Source of the DNA: Sinorhizobium numidicum
GTDB taxonomy: Bacteria; Pseudomonadota; Alphaproteobacteria; Rhizobiales; Rhizobiaceae
Assembly: GCF_029892045.1 (NCBI RefSeq)
Contig: NZ_CP120367.1
Location: 1,054,001-1,118,000, forward strand
DNA: 64,000 nucleotides
Direction of reading: 5' to 3'
Position numbers and translations under genes: made by a program. Below, in pieces: positions 25,321 to 34,998 of this stretch; within the stretch, counting starts at the first letter, position 1; the number at the start of each line of letters is the position of its first letter. The notes below the pieces were generated by a model. The model saw only the letters and a program-made list of their open reading frames with translations, ran no database searches and had not been told where the DNA came from.

Positions 25321-27612
25321 TCAATCACGCCTTATGCCGTTACGCGCAAAGCGCGCGGTCAAGCTCTGAAATTTGCCGTGCGCATCTGCTTTAAGGGATC
25401 GAACTCGGCCGACCAGGCTAACGTCCGCCCCCGCTGCACGATCGGCAGAGAAGTTCAGGATACTCCCGACGATTGGCGCTCGGCTGACACCGAACCGCTC
25501 CACAGCATCCTCCAGATCTCGCTGACTGGTGCGATCTATCGCGACCACGAGCATTGCGGCATCGACCTGTGGCGACAGCCATATGGCGTCATCATCGCGA
25601 TCAATACCGGGAGCGTCGACTATGATCAGATCGAACCGGCGGCGGAGTTCTTCGAAGAGTTTTTCGTGATCGTGTAGGCCGAGGCGAGTATTGATGACGC
25701 GGAGGAAAGGATACTCGGGAGCGACCGCAATTAAAGACTCAAGATCCATTGTCCCGTCAAGAAACATGCCGAGCGTCGGATGCTTCACCGAAATCCCAAG
25801 AATGCCCGCTGCGCCGCTCGGCTTTGCATCGATGTCCAGTATGATAGCCCTCAACCCGTTGAGGGTGGCCATGGCGGCCATCCCCAAGGCGCACGTCGTT
25901 TTGCCCTCCCCCGCTGCTGCCGAGCAGAACATCACGACTTTCTTGTCCGTGCCGAGGTCCAAGGCCCGCCAAGAGAGGCAAAGCGAGCGCATCGACCGTG
26001 CGAAAGGCGAATGGGGACTGGCAAGCATATGTTGATAAGGCCCTTCGCCCGGCTTTAGCATGTCTTTTACATCCGGGATCGACAACAAATTCGGGCGTCT
26101 CGTTATCTCCTCGACCGCTCGCGAAGTCCTGATGCGGTCGTCCAGAGCATCGAAGGCAATTGCACCCATGGCCGCGAGCAAAAGCGAAGCGACGGCGCCA
26201 ACCGGAATGATCAGGGAGGGTTTCGGGAACGATGGTTCCCTCGGAACCTCCGCAAACGACAAAATCCGTGCCGTTGCTTTGACTTCTTCCTGTTCGGGAT
26301 CAAACGAACCAAGCCGCAGCGCTATTTCGTCATAGCGCTTCTGCTCAGTCAGCAAGTCGCGCTCCAATTCGCGGCGTCGGATTTCGTCAAGATTGCGATC
26401 CTGCATTTGCTTCTGCAGCTGACCGACTTCCAGCTGAAACTTTCTGACACGAACTGTTGTGATTTTGGCGTCGTTTTCCAACTCCTTAACGATGCGTCCC
26501 ACCTCCTCGTCGATCAACCGCCGGTTTGAGGCGATCTCCGCGTCGGCGTCCAAGACCAGAGGATGGTTTCGACCATATTTGGCGGTGAGTTGAGCGCGTG
26601 TGCGAATAAGCTGGCCCCCTTGGCTTCTCAGATCGCTCAGCAAAGTTGAGGTCAGCACACGTCCCGCGGCATCTACGCTAGTGGCAAGCAATTGTTTAGC
26701 TTCGTTGAATTTAGCCCATGCGCCAGCTTCTTCCACCCGCGCCAAGGTGAACTGCTCGTTCAACTGGTCCACGCGTGCACGCAACACATCGTTACTCGGA
26801 TCAAATGTCAGATCGCTCCGCGTCGTGAACTCGGCCATCTCACGCTCTTTCCGTGCAATCGTGGCGGCTAGTGCACTGGCTTGAGATCGCAGGTAATTCA
26901 GGGTGTTTTTTGCGGCCGCTTCCTTCAACTTGGACGTCCAAATCACATAGTTCGAGGCGACGCCGTTGGCGATTTCCGCAGCCTGGGTGGGGGATTCGTG
27001 CCTGACGTAGATGGTCATTGCGAGGCTGTCGCCCGTGCGGCCGGCGGAAACGGAAGAGAAGAGATGCGTGATGGCACGGTCGCGCTGCGCGCCGTCGGCA
27101 ACGAGACGCCCACGCATATCCTCTCGGCCCTTGGCGTCTTCGCTATTGGACCCGCCGAACGCTGCCCATCCCGGTAACCAGGACGATTCACCCTCGGCGA
27201 GGGCCGCAGCAAGCCGTGGGTTGAAATAGGGATCTTCTTGGAGCTTCAGATCATCGACAACAAAGCCGAGAAACTCGCGCGATCGAACGATATCCATTTC
27301 CGTTTCCATCGCTGACTTGTCGCGTTCGAGTTTCTGCAGTTCCAGTACCGATTCGTAAGGACGCGTGTCGTTGCGATCAAATACAAGCATGGACGAAGCC
27401 GTGTAAATCTTCGTCAGTGAGAAGGTGATGACGACCGACAACAGAGTGCCAGCCGCGATCACCAGGAGAATGAATTTGAAGTGGCGCCGCAGCAGATCCA
27501 GAATGTCGGAAAGCCCATATCTGGAAGGATCGCGCTCTATTGAGAACGGCAGACTTGCACGCCGCCGGTTTTCTTCGCGGGCCTCAAAATCCCGATCAAA
27601 GGTTAGCATCAT
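25321..27612 (-). CDS. Polysaccharide co-polymerase with Wzz domain and BY-kinase-like ATPase (Wzc/ExoP type)
   Basis: The start is the first of two adjacent ATGs (27612, 27609), with GAAGAGGGGC upstream; about 763 residues. A membrane helix near residues 45-65 leads into the periplasmic Wzz domain (TKIYTASSMLVFDRND). A long coiled-coil stretch carries the GumC-like motif YGRNHPLVLDADAEI. A second helix follows PSFPKPSLIIPVGA. The cytoplasmic ATPase has Walker A SAAAGEGKTT near residue 570, Walker A' AIILDIDAKPSG and Walker B LIIVDAPG. The usual C-terminal tyrosine cluster is absent, with one tyrosine after Walker A. It controls polymerisation and export of the polysaccharide with the Wza-like protein at 33480. 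Confidence 0.92.
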   Translation of the reverse strand: MMLTFDRDFEAREENRRRASLPFSIERDPSRYGLSDILDLLRRHFKFILLVIAAGTLLSVVITFSLTKIYTASSMLVFDRNDTRPYESVLELQKLERDKSAMETEMDIVRSREFLGFVVDDLKLQEDPYFNPRLAAALAEGESSWLPGWAAFGGSNSEDAKGREDMRGRLVADGAQRDRAITHLFSSVSAGRTGDSLAMTIYVRHESPTQAAEIANGVASNYVIWTSKLKEAAAKNTLNYLRSQASALAATIARKEREMAEFTTRSDLTFDPSNDVLRARVDQLNEQFTLARVEEAGAWAKFNEAKQLLATSVDAAGRVLTSTLLSDLRSQGGQLIRTRAQLTAKYGRNHPLVLDADAEIASNRRLIDEEVGRIVKELENDAKITTVRVRKFQLEVGQLQKQMQDRNLDEIRRRELERDLLTEQKRYDEIALRLGSFDPEQEEVKATARILSFAEVPREPSFPKPSLIIPVGAVASLLLAAMGAIAFDALDDRIRTSRAVEEITRRPNLLSIPDVKDMLKPGEGPYQHMLASPHSPFARSMRSLCLSWRALDLGTDKKVVMFCSAAAGEGKTTCALGMAAMATLNGLRAIILDIDAKPSGAAGILGISVKHPTLGMFLDGTMDLESLIAVAPEYPFLRVINTRLGLHDHEKLFEELRRRFDLIIVDAPGIDRDDDAIWLSPQVDAAMLVVAIDRTSQRDLEDAVERFGVSRAPIVGSILNFSADRAAGADVSLVGRVRSLKADAHGKFQSLTARFARNGIRRD

Positions 27613-27974
27613 GCCCCTCTTCCAACCCCGGGGGCTGAATTCCAGCCTGAATTTTTGGGGTTTAAATCTTGAAGTGAAACCGTCGTTGCATAGCAATATT
27701 ACTTAGCGGCGAAAACGCACGCGAAATCAAAGAAATCTGCCTCTTGTCGGCGCATCTCGTCCGCCGATTATCCAATTATTTTATATATATGTACAAAATC
27801 ATACTCTCGCTGGCAATTCTGCCACACAACTTGCCTTTGCGCGAGCATATTCTTGAGGATAGGATACTCCCTCACGATCGAGATGAAAAGTCACGCGGGC
27901 CGACCATAACAGAGTTCGGCCGAAGCGATGTCGGTGCACGCAAGTAAACCGAACAGCTGTGGCGCAGGCGTGGA
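27613..27974. other. Intergenic region upstream of the co-polymerase
   Basis: The stretch lies between two leftward genes. It is AT-rich around 27765-27800 and includes TGGCAGAATTGCCA (minus strand), a 5-base inverted repeat. A promoter for the co-polymerase is likely here, but I could not fix its boxes. No gene seen. Confidence 0.4.
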
Positions 27975-29144
27975 TCAGGCATCCTGCAGCCACCGTGTGG
28001 CCGCCGCATGCTTCAGCGCGCAGGAAGCCAGCGCATCCCATTCCGAGAGTATCCGCTCGGGTGCGTATCTTCTGGCGCTGGCTTCAGCAGTTACTGCCAG
28101 CCGCTCCCGAAGTGCGCCATCGCCCAGTACTTCTCCAAGCGCCCTCGCGAGCGCTTCGACGTCCCCTCGCGGTACGAGTATGCCGTCACTACTATGCTTT
28201 ATCATGTCGCCCGGCCCCCATTCACATTCGAATGAAACCACCGGAAGCCCTGCGGCCATTGCTTCCAGCAAAACGATTCCCCAACCCTCATAGCGCGAAG
28301 ACAATACAAAAACGTCCGCGGTTTCCACCCAAAGGCCGGGCCGCGGTGTTACACCCGGCATCTCCACTCGGGCCTTCAATCCCAGGGCGTCACGCTGGGC
28401 TTCCAGCCTCGGTCGCTCATCGCCTTCCCCCCAAATTACCAACTTCCACTCGGGGTAGGTCTCGGCGATCTTTGAGAAAGCCTCCAGCAGGAGATCGAAG
28501 CCCTTTTGATGGGTAAGGCGACCGACCGCCGCCAAGATGTTCTTTCCACGTTTCTTCTGCCATCCCGCGGGTAAATCGACGGCATTGGCAATCACCCATG
28601 CCCTGCGGCGCATCTTCGCCGGAAAATGGTCGAGAGCTCCTTGGGTCATCGTCACCAGACCGAACGCGCGCGGATACAAGCGGTTCTGGAGCCATTTCCA
28701 AAGCGGCCCAAATGGCTGTAAGGCAGGATTGTTACGCTCGGACACTATAACCGGAACGGTCAAGCCGGTTGCGGCCAGCAGCGTCAGCACGTTCATTCGC
28801 GTCAGAAAACTCAACACGAGATGCGGCTTTGCGCGGCGAATAGCCGAGCGCAGCCGCTGTATTCTACGAAGGACGAGTAAACCGGATTGGAGCTTCGAAG
28901 ACCTTTGAGGAGGGACGCCCAAGCCAGTTATCGCAATTGCCGGGTCGAACTCATAATAAGGCGTGACATTCGGCGGCTCGAGTGTAATCAACGTCACCTT
29001 GTGCCCCGCGCGTGCCCAATGGTTTGCAATCAGGTTCACTACGTGTTCGGTGCCGCCTGCGCCAAGCGCTGGAACTACGATCGCTATCCGGGCGCCTGTG
29101 ATGCTGGTTGCTCCGAATTTTCGGGTACTCACACTCTCACTCAT
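27975..29144 (-). CDS. GT4-family glycosyltransferase
   Basis: The 389-residue GT-B enzyme begins with GARIAIVVPALGAGGTEHVV, the GGTE/GGAE loop of GT4 enzymes. It has VLSFLTRMNVLTL and VSERNNPALQP in the N-terminal domain. The donor domain has LAAVGRLTHQKGFDLLLEAF, KLVIWGEGDERPRLE, VFVLSSRYEGWGIVLLEAMA (E-x7-E) and SDGILVPRGDVEAL. It is a clear paralogue of the enzyme at 39462, with shared SFLT, SERNN and WGP motifs. It probably adds one residue to the lipid-linked repeat. It is upstream of and parallel to the co-polymerase gene. Confidence 0.87.
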   Translation of the reverse strand: MSESVSTRKFGATSITGARIAIVVPALGAGGTEHVVNLIANHWARAGHKVTLITLEPPNVTPYYEFDPAIAITGLGVPPQRSSKLQSGLLVLRRIQRLRSAIRRAKPHLVLSFLTRMNVLTLLAATGLTVPVIVSERNNPALQPFGPLWKWLQNRLYPRAFGLVTMTQGALDHFPAKMRRRAWVIANAVDLPAGWQKKRGKNILAAVGRLTHQKGFDLLLEAFSKIAETYPEWKLVIWGEGDERPRLEAQRDALGLKARVEMPGVTPRPGLWVETADVFVLSSRYEGWGIVLLEAMAAGLPVVSFECEWGPGDMIKHSSDGILVPRGDVEALARALGEVLGDGALRERLAVTAEASARRYAPERILSEWDALASCALKHAAATRWLQDA

Positions 29145-29628
29145 ATTGAAACGCCTCTCACCTCGACTCCCTCATCAGCACTCCCCGTGACAAGGCGGGT
29201 AACCGCCCTGACCTCAGCACTGTAGAAGACGGCGCTTACGGTTACGCTGGCATATTGACGATGCCCTGTCGCAAACTGCGTTGTTGACAGGATGCGTCTT
29301 TTTCATTTGATATTCAACTTGCAACGGTTCGCTCCAAGTCTTGGATATAAAGACAGGTTTTTTGGTGGAAATCTATCTGAGCGATCCAATTTCCGCCAGG
29401 CGCATGAATTTCTTGTGTCCACAAAAGCATAACTATTCAGCAGCATTGCCTTTAAGAAAGGCGTTGAACGTTACAAGAGGTACATAGAAAGCGCAGAATA
29501 TTATATTCAGTGCAGCCGATTAAAGTCAGAAAATACCCTCATTTAGCTAAAGCTCGCGGTGGTCTGGACGCGCTTATTCGTCTTTTTGGCATGCGGAGGC
29601 CCCGGCATGGCAGACATGGGAGAAGAGG
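29145..29628. other. Divergent intergenic region
   Basis: It separates the GT4 gene (leftward) from a sulfotransferase (rightward) by 484 bases. It has a perfect TTGACA at 29284-29289, but no good -10 box at the right distance. A 13-base palindrome, GAATATTATATTC, lies at 29496-29508. It contains a small GC stem (GGCGG-gtaa-CCGCC) near 29205. No gene seen. Confidence 0.4.
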
Positions 29629-30471
29629 ATGACGCACATTTTTTGGCGCGCGTGGCGCCGGGTGGAAAGGCGGGCCCGACTGACCGCCCACGCCGCCCGC
29701 GCCGACGCCTTCCTGATCTCCTATCCGAAATCTGGCCGCACCTGGTTCCGCTATGTTCTCGCTCACTACTTTGCCTCGGTCGGTGGCGTTCCCGAGGCGA
29801 TAGATTTGCACAACATGTTTTCCATAGTGCCAAATTTCGACCTCGATCCTGTACGAGGAATCCCCGCCTATCGCTTCGGCACGGCGAATAATACGGTTCC
29901 CAGAGTTTTTGTCAGTCATCTAGACTATCAAGCGAGCCGCTTTCTCCGACGCCCAGTCATCATGATGGTCAGGGATCCCCGCGATGTGATCGTCTCGGCC
30001 TTCTTCCACGCAACGCGTCACAAGCACCGTTTTCAGGGTAGCCTTTCGGATTTCATCAGAGATCGCGAACACGGAATGCCTGCCATGGTTCGCTATTTGA
30101 ACAGATGGGCCGACGGGCTCTCAAGCCGAGCGCACTTCGTTCTAAGTTATGAAAGTCTCTCCGCTGATACCGAAGAGCAAACCGAAGCCGCCCTCAAATT
30201 CCTGGGTTGCCAAATTGACCGACAAGCTCTTCGCAATGCAGTCGAGGCAGGGCGCTTTGACGTGATGCAGGACCGGGAGCGGATCGAGGGCATTCCGGCC
30301 CATGATTATAATCGCAACGATGTCGAAAGCCTGCGTATGAGACGGGGCAAGGTCGGTGGCTTTCGCGACTATCTCGATGACGCTCAGCTCTTAGAGGTCG
30401 AACGATTGTGCTCGGCCAATCTGACACCCGCCGCCAAGCGGCTCATTGGCCACACGGGATTGGAGGTTTAG
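29629..30471 (+). CDS. Sulfotransferase domain protein
   Basis: The 280-residue protein has the two PAPS-binding motifs of sulfotransferases: SYPKSGRTWFRYVL at residues 31-44 (5'-phosphosulfate loop) and MMVRDPRDVIVSAFF near 113-127 (3'-phosphate site). RRGKVGGFRDYL near the C-terminus matches the RxGxxGxW-type adenine loop, with F in place of W. It moves sulfate from PAPS to a hydroxyl, here probably a sugar of the surface polysaccharide. The ATG at 29629 follows GGAGAAGAGG. It stands alone on the plus strand between two leftward groups. The start is arginine-rich and not a signal peptide, so the enzyme is probably cytoplasmic or membrane-associated. Confidence 0.88.
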   Translation: MTHIFWRAWRRVERRARLTAHAARADAFLISYPKSGRTWFRYVLAHYFASVGGVPEAIDLHNMFSIVPNFDLDPVRGIPAYRFGTANNTVPRVFVSHLDYQASRFLRRPVIMMVRDPRDVIVSAFFHATRHKHRFQGSLSDFIRDREHGMPAMVRYLNRWADGLSSRAHFVLSYESLSADTEEQTEAALKFLGCQIDRQALRNAVEAGRFDVMQDRERIEGIPAHDYNRNDVESLRMRRGKVGGFRDYLDDAQLLEVERLCSANLTPAAKRLIGHTGLEV

Positions 30472-30640
30472 AGCGCAGCGAGAGAAGAATGCAGGTTTCG
30501 TCCGATCGGCTGCAACTTGTTGGAGCATATTCACGATTCGCCGGCGAGCGAAGCCAAATTGATATGGCAACACGCATCTGAAATCCTCAACCGAAGACAC
30601 AGCAAGCTGAACGTTGCGGCCACCGTGCACTCCGTGGCGT

Positions 30641-31834
30641 CTATGACATTCTCGCCGCGTACCACGCCTCTCTGCTTTCTGTGGCGCTCGTGAGAACGTC
30701 GCGCAATACAGCCGCCGCTTTCTCCATAGCAGCCGTGTCGAGGGCGGGATCCACCAGGAAGGATAGACTCGTCTCGCCTAATTCCTGCGCGTTCGATAAT
30801 CGCTGCGCCGGTGCCATTCCGATATCGGTAAACGCCTTTTCGAGGTAGATTTCGGAACAACTGCCGCTAAAGCAGGTAACGCCCTTGCTAATGATCTCGG
30901 CGATGATCCTGTCCCTGTTCCAGCCCGATTTCAGAAGCTCGGGCCGGACGAACGTGTAGAAACGATACCATGCATGCTGATATTCGCTCGTCGGGCTGGG
31001 CGTCCGCAACGCTTCTATCTCCTCGGCGGCTTTGGCGAGAATGGCGGCATTCTTGGCCCTCACACTGCGCCAGTGCGAAAGGCGCTGCAACTGGCGCAAT
31101 CCGAGCACCGCCTGGATTGAAGTCATGCGCCAGTTCGTTCCGATGGATTCGTGCAACCAGCGAAAGCCTGGGGGGTGCTCTTTTTGGAACACGGCGTCGT
31201 AGGATTTGCCGTGATCTTTTCGGCTCCACGCCTTCCTCCAAAGGACTTCATCATTCGTCGCGATGAGGCCACCCTCCCCTCCGGTGGTGATGATCTTGTC
31301 TTGGCAAAAGGAGAAGGCCGCAATATCGCCGAAGCTGCCGACTGGCCGACCGTCGATTTCAGCCCCATGCGCCTGTGCACAGTCCTCGATAACCCAAAGC
31401 CCCTCTTCGCGGGCCAGTGCCATGATCGCTGGCATATCGCAGGGCCAGCCAGCCAAGTGCACGACGATGATACCTTTCGTTCTCGGCGTCAGTTTCGCCG
31501 TGATGGTCTCAACAGTGATATTCTGGCTGTCGCGATCGACATCGGCGAAAATGGCTGCACCGCCTGCCATTGGCACAGTGGAGGCAGAGGCGATGAAGCT
31601 GCGCGGGGTCACGATGACCTCGTCACCCGGTTGGAGCCCAAGCGCAAAGAGCGCCAGGTCCAGCGCTACCGTTCCATTCGCCAGGGCAATGGCATGTTTG
31701 ACGCCGAGAAAGCGCTCATAGGCTACTTCGAAGTTGCGGACGTGAGGCCCGGTCCAGGCATTCACTTCACCCGATCTGAGGACCGACACGACATCCTCGA
31801 TCTGTTCCTCATCGTAAATCGGCCAGCGACCCAT
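30641..31834 (-). CDS. DegT/DnrJ/EryC1-family sugar aminotransferase
   Basis: The 397-residue PLP enzyme has the family landmarks ALANGTVALDLALFALGL (PLP phosphate loop), WVIEDCAQAHGAEIDG (aspartate facing the pyridine) and AAFSFCQDKIITTGGEGG. In the last of these the lysine forms the Schiff base, so this is an aminotransferase rather than a dehydratase. It probably aminates a 4-keto-6-deoxy sugar, for example the product of the WbpM-like dehydratase at 57652, using glutamate. It is the last of four leftward genes (exporter, initiating transferase, PIG-L deacetylase, aminotransferase). Confidence 0.9.
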   Translation of the reverse strand: MGRWPIYDEEQIEDVVSVLRSGEVNAWTGPHVRNFEVAYERFLGVKHAIALANGTVALDLALFALGLQPGDEVIVTPRSFIASASTVPMAGGAAIFADVDRDSQNITVETITAKLTPRTKGIIVVHLAGWPCDMPAIMALAREEGLWVIEDCAQAHGAEIDGRPVGSFGDIAAFSFCQDKIITTGGEGGLIATNDEVLWRKAWSRKDHGKSYDAVFQKEHPPGFRWLHESIGTNWRMTSIQAVLGLRQLQRLSHWRSVRAKNAAILAKAAEEIEALRTPSPTSEYQHAWYRFYTFVRPELLKSGWNRDRIIAEIISKGVTCFSGSCSEIYLEKAFTDIGMAPAQRLSNAQELGETSLSFLVDPALDTAAMEKAAAVLRDVLTSATESREAWYAARMS

Positions 31835-31934
31835 CCGTATCTCCCTCTTTGCATCTGTTCGTCAAACACCTACAGGTGGCGCTACGGCCAGGTTGAAGCA
31901 CCGCATTCATGAACGCACCCATTACCGGCAATCT

Positions 31935-32621
31935 TCAAACGACATGGCGAATTAGCACGAATGCTTCGGCTGCCCGTCGCAATACGGTGGCACCACGCAA
32001 AGTGGCGAGCGCGCTCAGTGTCGCGATGGACCGTTCATGCGGCGGTTCGCGCACTTGCGAGGCAAACAACCGCATTGCGCGCAGTTTCGCTTCGAGATGT
32101 TCTGAGATGTCGACGAAGACGTTCGGCACGAACGCGGGAGACAGATAGGGCGCATTCCAATTTGTTTCCGACAAGGTCTCGTAAGCCAGGATGAGTTTGG
32201 GGAACTCAGATTGATGCGGCCTGCAGGCCACCAGCGCCGACGTGAAGGTCAACTGATGATCCATGTGCATATCGCCGACAAAGGGCAACAGCACCGTTTG
32301 CGGCGAAATGCGCCGAACGAGGTCCGACAATGCGGCGTTTAAAGTCGCATGCGCTGTTTCCGCAAGCTGCGCCGCGGGCAGCCGGAGCCAGAAAGTTTCC
32401 TTTACGCCAAGGACCCGATGGGCCTCCCGTGCTTCAGCCTGAGTTGTGGCAATAGTCACCGGATCGAAGGCCGGGGGCTTGCCTTCTGTCACGATCGCGA
32501 CGAAAACCTCCTCGCCCTCGGAGGAAAGCTTTGCAATGGTGCCACCCGCTCCAAGCACCTCGTCATCGGGATGCGGAGCAACGACCAGAGTGCGACCGAA
32601 GGAAATACCCGAACCACGCAT
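31935..32621 (-). CDS. PIG-L/LmbE-family deacetylase
   Basis: I choose ATG 32621, which has AGGAGG five bases upstream, giving 228 residues. The zinc motif is LVVAPHPDDEVLGAGG (PHPDDE). The third zinc ligand lies in FVGDMHMDHQLT. Relatives remove the N-acetyl group from GlcNAc-linked substrates. Between an initiating transferase and an aminotransferase, it probably de-acetylates an amino sugar of the lipid-linked repeat, perhaps to expose an amine for formylation or other change. No signal peptide is present. The gap to the aminotransferase gene is about 100 bases. Confidence 0.87.
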   Translation of the reverse strand: MRGSGISFGRTLVVAPHPDDEVLGAGGTIAKLSSEGEEVFVAIVTEGKPPAFDPVTIATTQAEAREAHRVLGVKETFWLRLPAAQLAETAHATLNAALSDLVRRISPQTVLLPFVGDMHMDHQLTFTSALVACRPHQSEFPKLILAYETLSETNWNAPYLSPAFVPNVFVDISEHLEAKLRAMRLFASQVREPPHERSIATLSALATLRGATVLRRAAEAFVLIRHVV

Positions 32622-32690
32622 GAATCCTCCTGAAAAATCTGCCTTTAGTCTCGCGCGCACCCGCTCGCCAATCCATGGCGCTATAGTTCT

Positions 32691-33413
32691 TTAGCCGCGT
32701 TGCAAGTATCCGGTGGCACCAGTCGGATGTTCCGCCGCCCCCCCGAGGCCTCCAGACCGAGCGCGGGAGAGATACTCTTCAGCGATCGTCAAATTCCGTG
32801 CGTTGATGCGCTCGCCCGCAAGGAGCGTTTTCAGCGTCAAGAACAATATCCGTGTATCGAGCCAGAGATTCGCATGGGCCACATACCAAAGATCCAGCGC
32901 GATTTTTTGATCGTCAGAAAGTCGCGTATTGCCGTTTACCTGAGCCCAGCCCGTCATACCCGGCGCAACAAGGCAACGCATACGCCCCAGTTCACCGAAA
33001 GCTGCGATTGTCGCTAAGGGAAGAGGACGCGGCCCCACCATCGACATGTCGCCACAAAGCACGGAGAGCAGTTGTGGCAACTCATCGAAGCGAAGCCGAC
33101 GCAGAAGCGCTGTCGCTGCAGTCTGACGCAACTCGTCCGGCAACAACGTGCCGTCAGACGAACGCGCATCCGTCATCGTGCGAAACTTTGCAACGGTAAA
33201 GACATGCAAACCCGCGCCAGCACGCGCTTGCGTGAAGAACAGTGGGCGACCCAGACTGAGCCATACCAAGGAGGCCGTCAGTCCCATCAGCGGCAGACAT
33301 AAAACAAAAATGGATCCGGCGAGGAAACACTCGACGATGCGTTTGAGCCGATAGCCTCCCCACGGCAGAAATAAGACAAAGCTGGAGGCGGCATGCTCGC
33401 GATTCGACTTCAC
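32691..33413 (-). CDS. Initiating sugar-phosphate transferase (bacterial sugar transferase, PglC type)
   Basis: The 240-residue monotopic enzyme starts at GTG 33413. After a membrane-entry helix (CFLAGSIFVLCLPLMGLTAS) come the family motifs VAKFRTMTDA, RRLRFDELPQLLSVL, DMSMVGPRPLPL and APGMTGWAQVNGN. It moves a sugar phosphate from a nucleotide donor onto undecaprenyl phosphate, which starts repeat-unit assembly at the inner membrane. The short form, without the WbaP/WcaJ membrane domain, resembles PglC. It follows the exporter gene by 66 bases in the same transcription unit. The sugar is not known; a WbpM-linked amino sugar is plausible. Confidence 0.92.
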   Translation of the reverse strand: MKSNREHAASSFVLFLPWGGYRLKRIVECFLAGSIFVLCLPLMGLTASLVWLSLGRPLFFTQARAGAGLHVFTVAKFRTMTDARSSDGTLLPDELRQTAATALLRRLRFDELPQLLSVLCGDMSMVGPRPLPLATIAAFGELGRMRCLVAPGMTGWAQVNGNTRLSDDQKIALDLWYVAHANLWLDTRILFLTLKTLLAGERINARNLTIAEEYLSRARSGGLGGAAEHPTGATGYLQRG

Positions 33414-33479
33414 CTCAGTATTCCCTTGTCAAGGCAGAAGCTCTTGGAGCGCATGTTCAAATATAGCTAAAAAAATGTT

Positions 33480-34733
33480 TTACATTCCCGCGATACCAAC
33501 CACGAGCACATCGCCAGGCAGCAGCTCAGTCAAGGTGGACGCTTGCATGCTGGTCGGCTTGCCGCCGACTGGGTTCCGCCGGACTTCATAAGTATATGAA
33601 ATCTGATTTTTCTTCGTTTCATCTTCAGCAACTGCTGACATGAGGAGAATTTGCTCCTCAGCAGAGTGTTTCACCGAAATCAGCTTCTTGATGGCGATTT
33701 CACGCGCTTGGAGCTGAGTCAGAATTTCTTTTTCTCGGTCGGCCTTCAGCTTAGCAAGCTGCAGCTTCAATTCACTCAGTTCCAACCGCGACCGCGCAAC
33801 GGTGGCGAAGAACTGAAGAAGCTGCGCCTTTTCAGCCGATGCATTGTTCTCTGCGCGCGAAAGATCGCTTTCGGTGTTCAGACCACGCTTCCGAAGCACA
33901 CCGACGCGTTCAAGGTCCTCCTCGTTGTTGTTGACGACCTCTTTTTGCTGCACGATGAGCTCGTTCAAAATTTCGATCCCACCCTCCGATTGGACAATCC
34001 CTTCCGAGAGGATCTGTGCCTGAGACCTGCTGGCTGCTAGGTCCGCTTTAAGGATTTTCTCCTCGATCTCGATCACCCCTTCCAAAGGCACGTCCTCGAC
34101 ATATTCGCGGGCGATCTCGGGCACGTCCTTGAGATCAATTTTGTCGCTGAATTTCAGCTGAGCGGCCAGTCTTGCGGAATAGACCGCTTCGTGGACCATT
34201 TCTGCAACGGCTCCCTCGATCTCTGCGCGCAGACGCGCGCGTGCAATGAGACGGTCGGAGGCGTTCGCTGCGACCACCTGTGGGCCGCCCGCCAAGCCAA
34301 TGGCCTGCTCAACGGTCAAGCCGTTATAAAAAGGAAAGGAACCCGGACTCCTGACTTCCCCGAGAACGAAAACCGGGCGGAACGTCGAGATATTAAGCGA
34401 CAGCTTGGGATCAACCAAGATTTCGCGGCTGCGATATTCATTGCGGAGCTTTGCAAGCGCCTGAGTTAGCGTCAGGCCTACGACACTCACCGCCCCTATA
34501 AGCGGGAACTGCGCTTCACCGTCACCGGAAATCGTCGCAGTGACCGGGAGTTCGGCGTCGTCAAGGAAATCGAACGTCAATACGTCGCCCGTCGCGAGCC
34601 TGTACTCAGCGGCGTAACCGCGCTGCGTCGGATTCATTGTGAATGCGACCGTCAGCAGCGCGATCAAAAGCAGATACGTCCCCCAAGCTCGGGCGGACGA
34701 ACTCATCCTGGTTGCAATCCGTGAGATCCCCAT
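33480..34733 (-). CDS. Outer-membrane polysaccharide export protein (Wza/ExoF-like)
   Basis: I choose ATG 34733 (417 residues), with GGAG about 10 bases before it; the frame is also open to a TTG at 34802, which I judge unlikely. The signal peptide ends at RGYAAEYR. The Poly_export domain follows (YRLATGDVLTFDFLDDAEL), with ISGDGEAQFPLIGAVSVVG. A SLBB-like segment has VFVLGEVRSPGSFPFYNGL. A long coiled coil fills the middle, as in ExoF-type exporters, and the end is LPGDVLVVGIAGM. It should bridge the periplasm and outer membrane with the co-polymerase at 25321. It heads the four-gene leftward unit and diverges from the flippase. Confidence 0.9.
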   Translation of the reverse strand: MGISRIATRMSSSARAWGTYLLLIALLTVAFTMNPTQRGYAAEYRLATGDVLTFDFLDDAELPVTATISGDGEAQFPLIGAVSVVGLTLTQALAKLRNEYRSREILVDPKLSLNISTFRPVFVLGEVRSPGSFPFYNGLTVEQAIGLAGGPQVVAANASDRLIARARLRAEIEGAVAEMVHEAVYSARLAAQLKFSDKIDLKDVPEIAREYVEDVPLEGVIEIEEKILKADLAASRSQAQILSEGIVQSEGGIEILNELIVQQKEVVNNNEEDLERVGVLRKRGLNTESDLSRAENNASAEKAQLLQFFATVARSRLELSELKLQLAKLKADREKEILTQLQAREIAIKKLISVKHSAEEQILLMSAVAEDETKKNQISYTYEVRRNPVGGKPTSMQASTLTELLPGDVLVVGIAGM

Positions 34734-34998
34734 CAGACCAGCACTCCAAAAAAGGAATAAAGAAAACGCTACCAAAATATATTTCGCGACTATATTCTTC
34801 AAAACACTGCCACGTCAAAGGAATTTAACTATTTTCGAGGCCGGGGGGCTACAATTGACCACCATCAAAAAGGCGGCCTTGCCCTAGGCTCGCCGGGGAC
34901 GTCCCGCCCATCATATTAACGACCAGTTCGCCAACGTGCTGCGGCGGCGAGGGGCGTGCATTTAACAACCGTCTTATTTTTGAGACAGGAGGGTTCCT

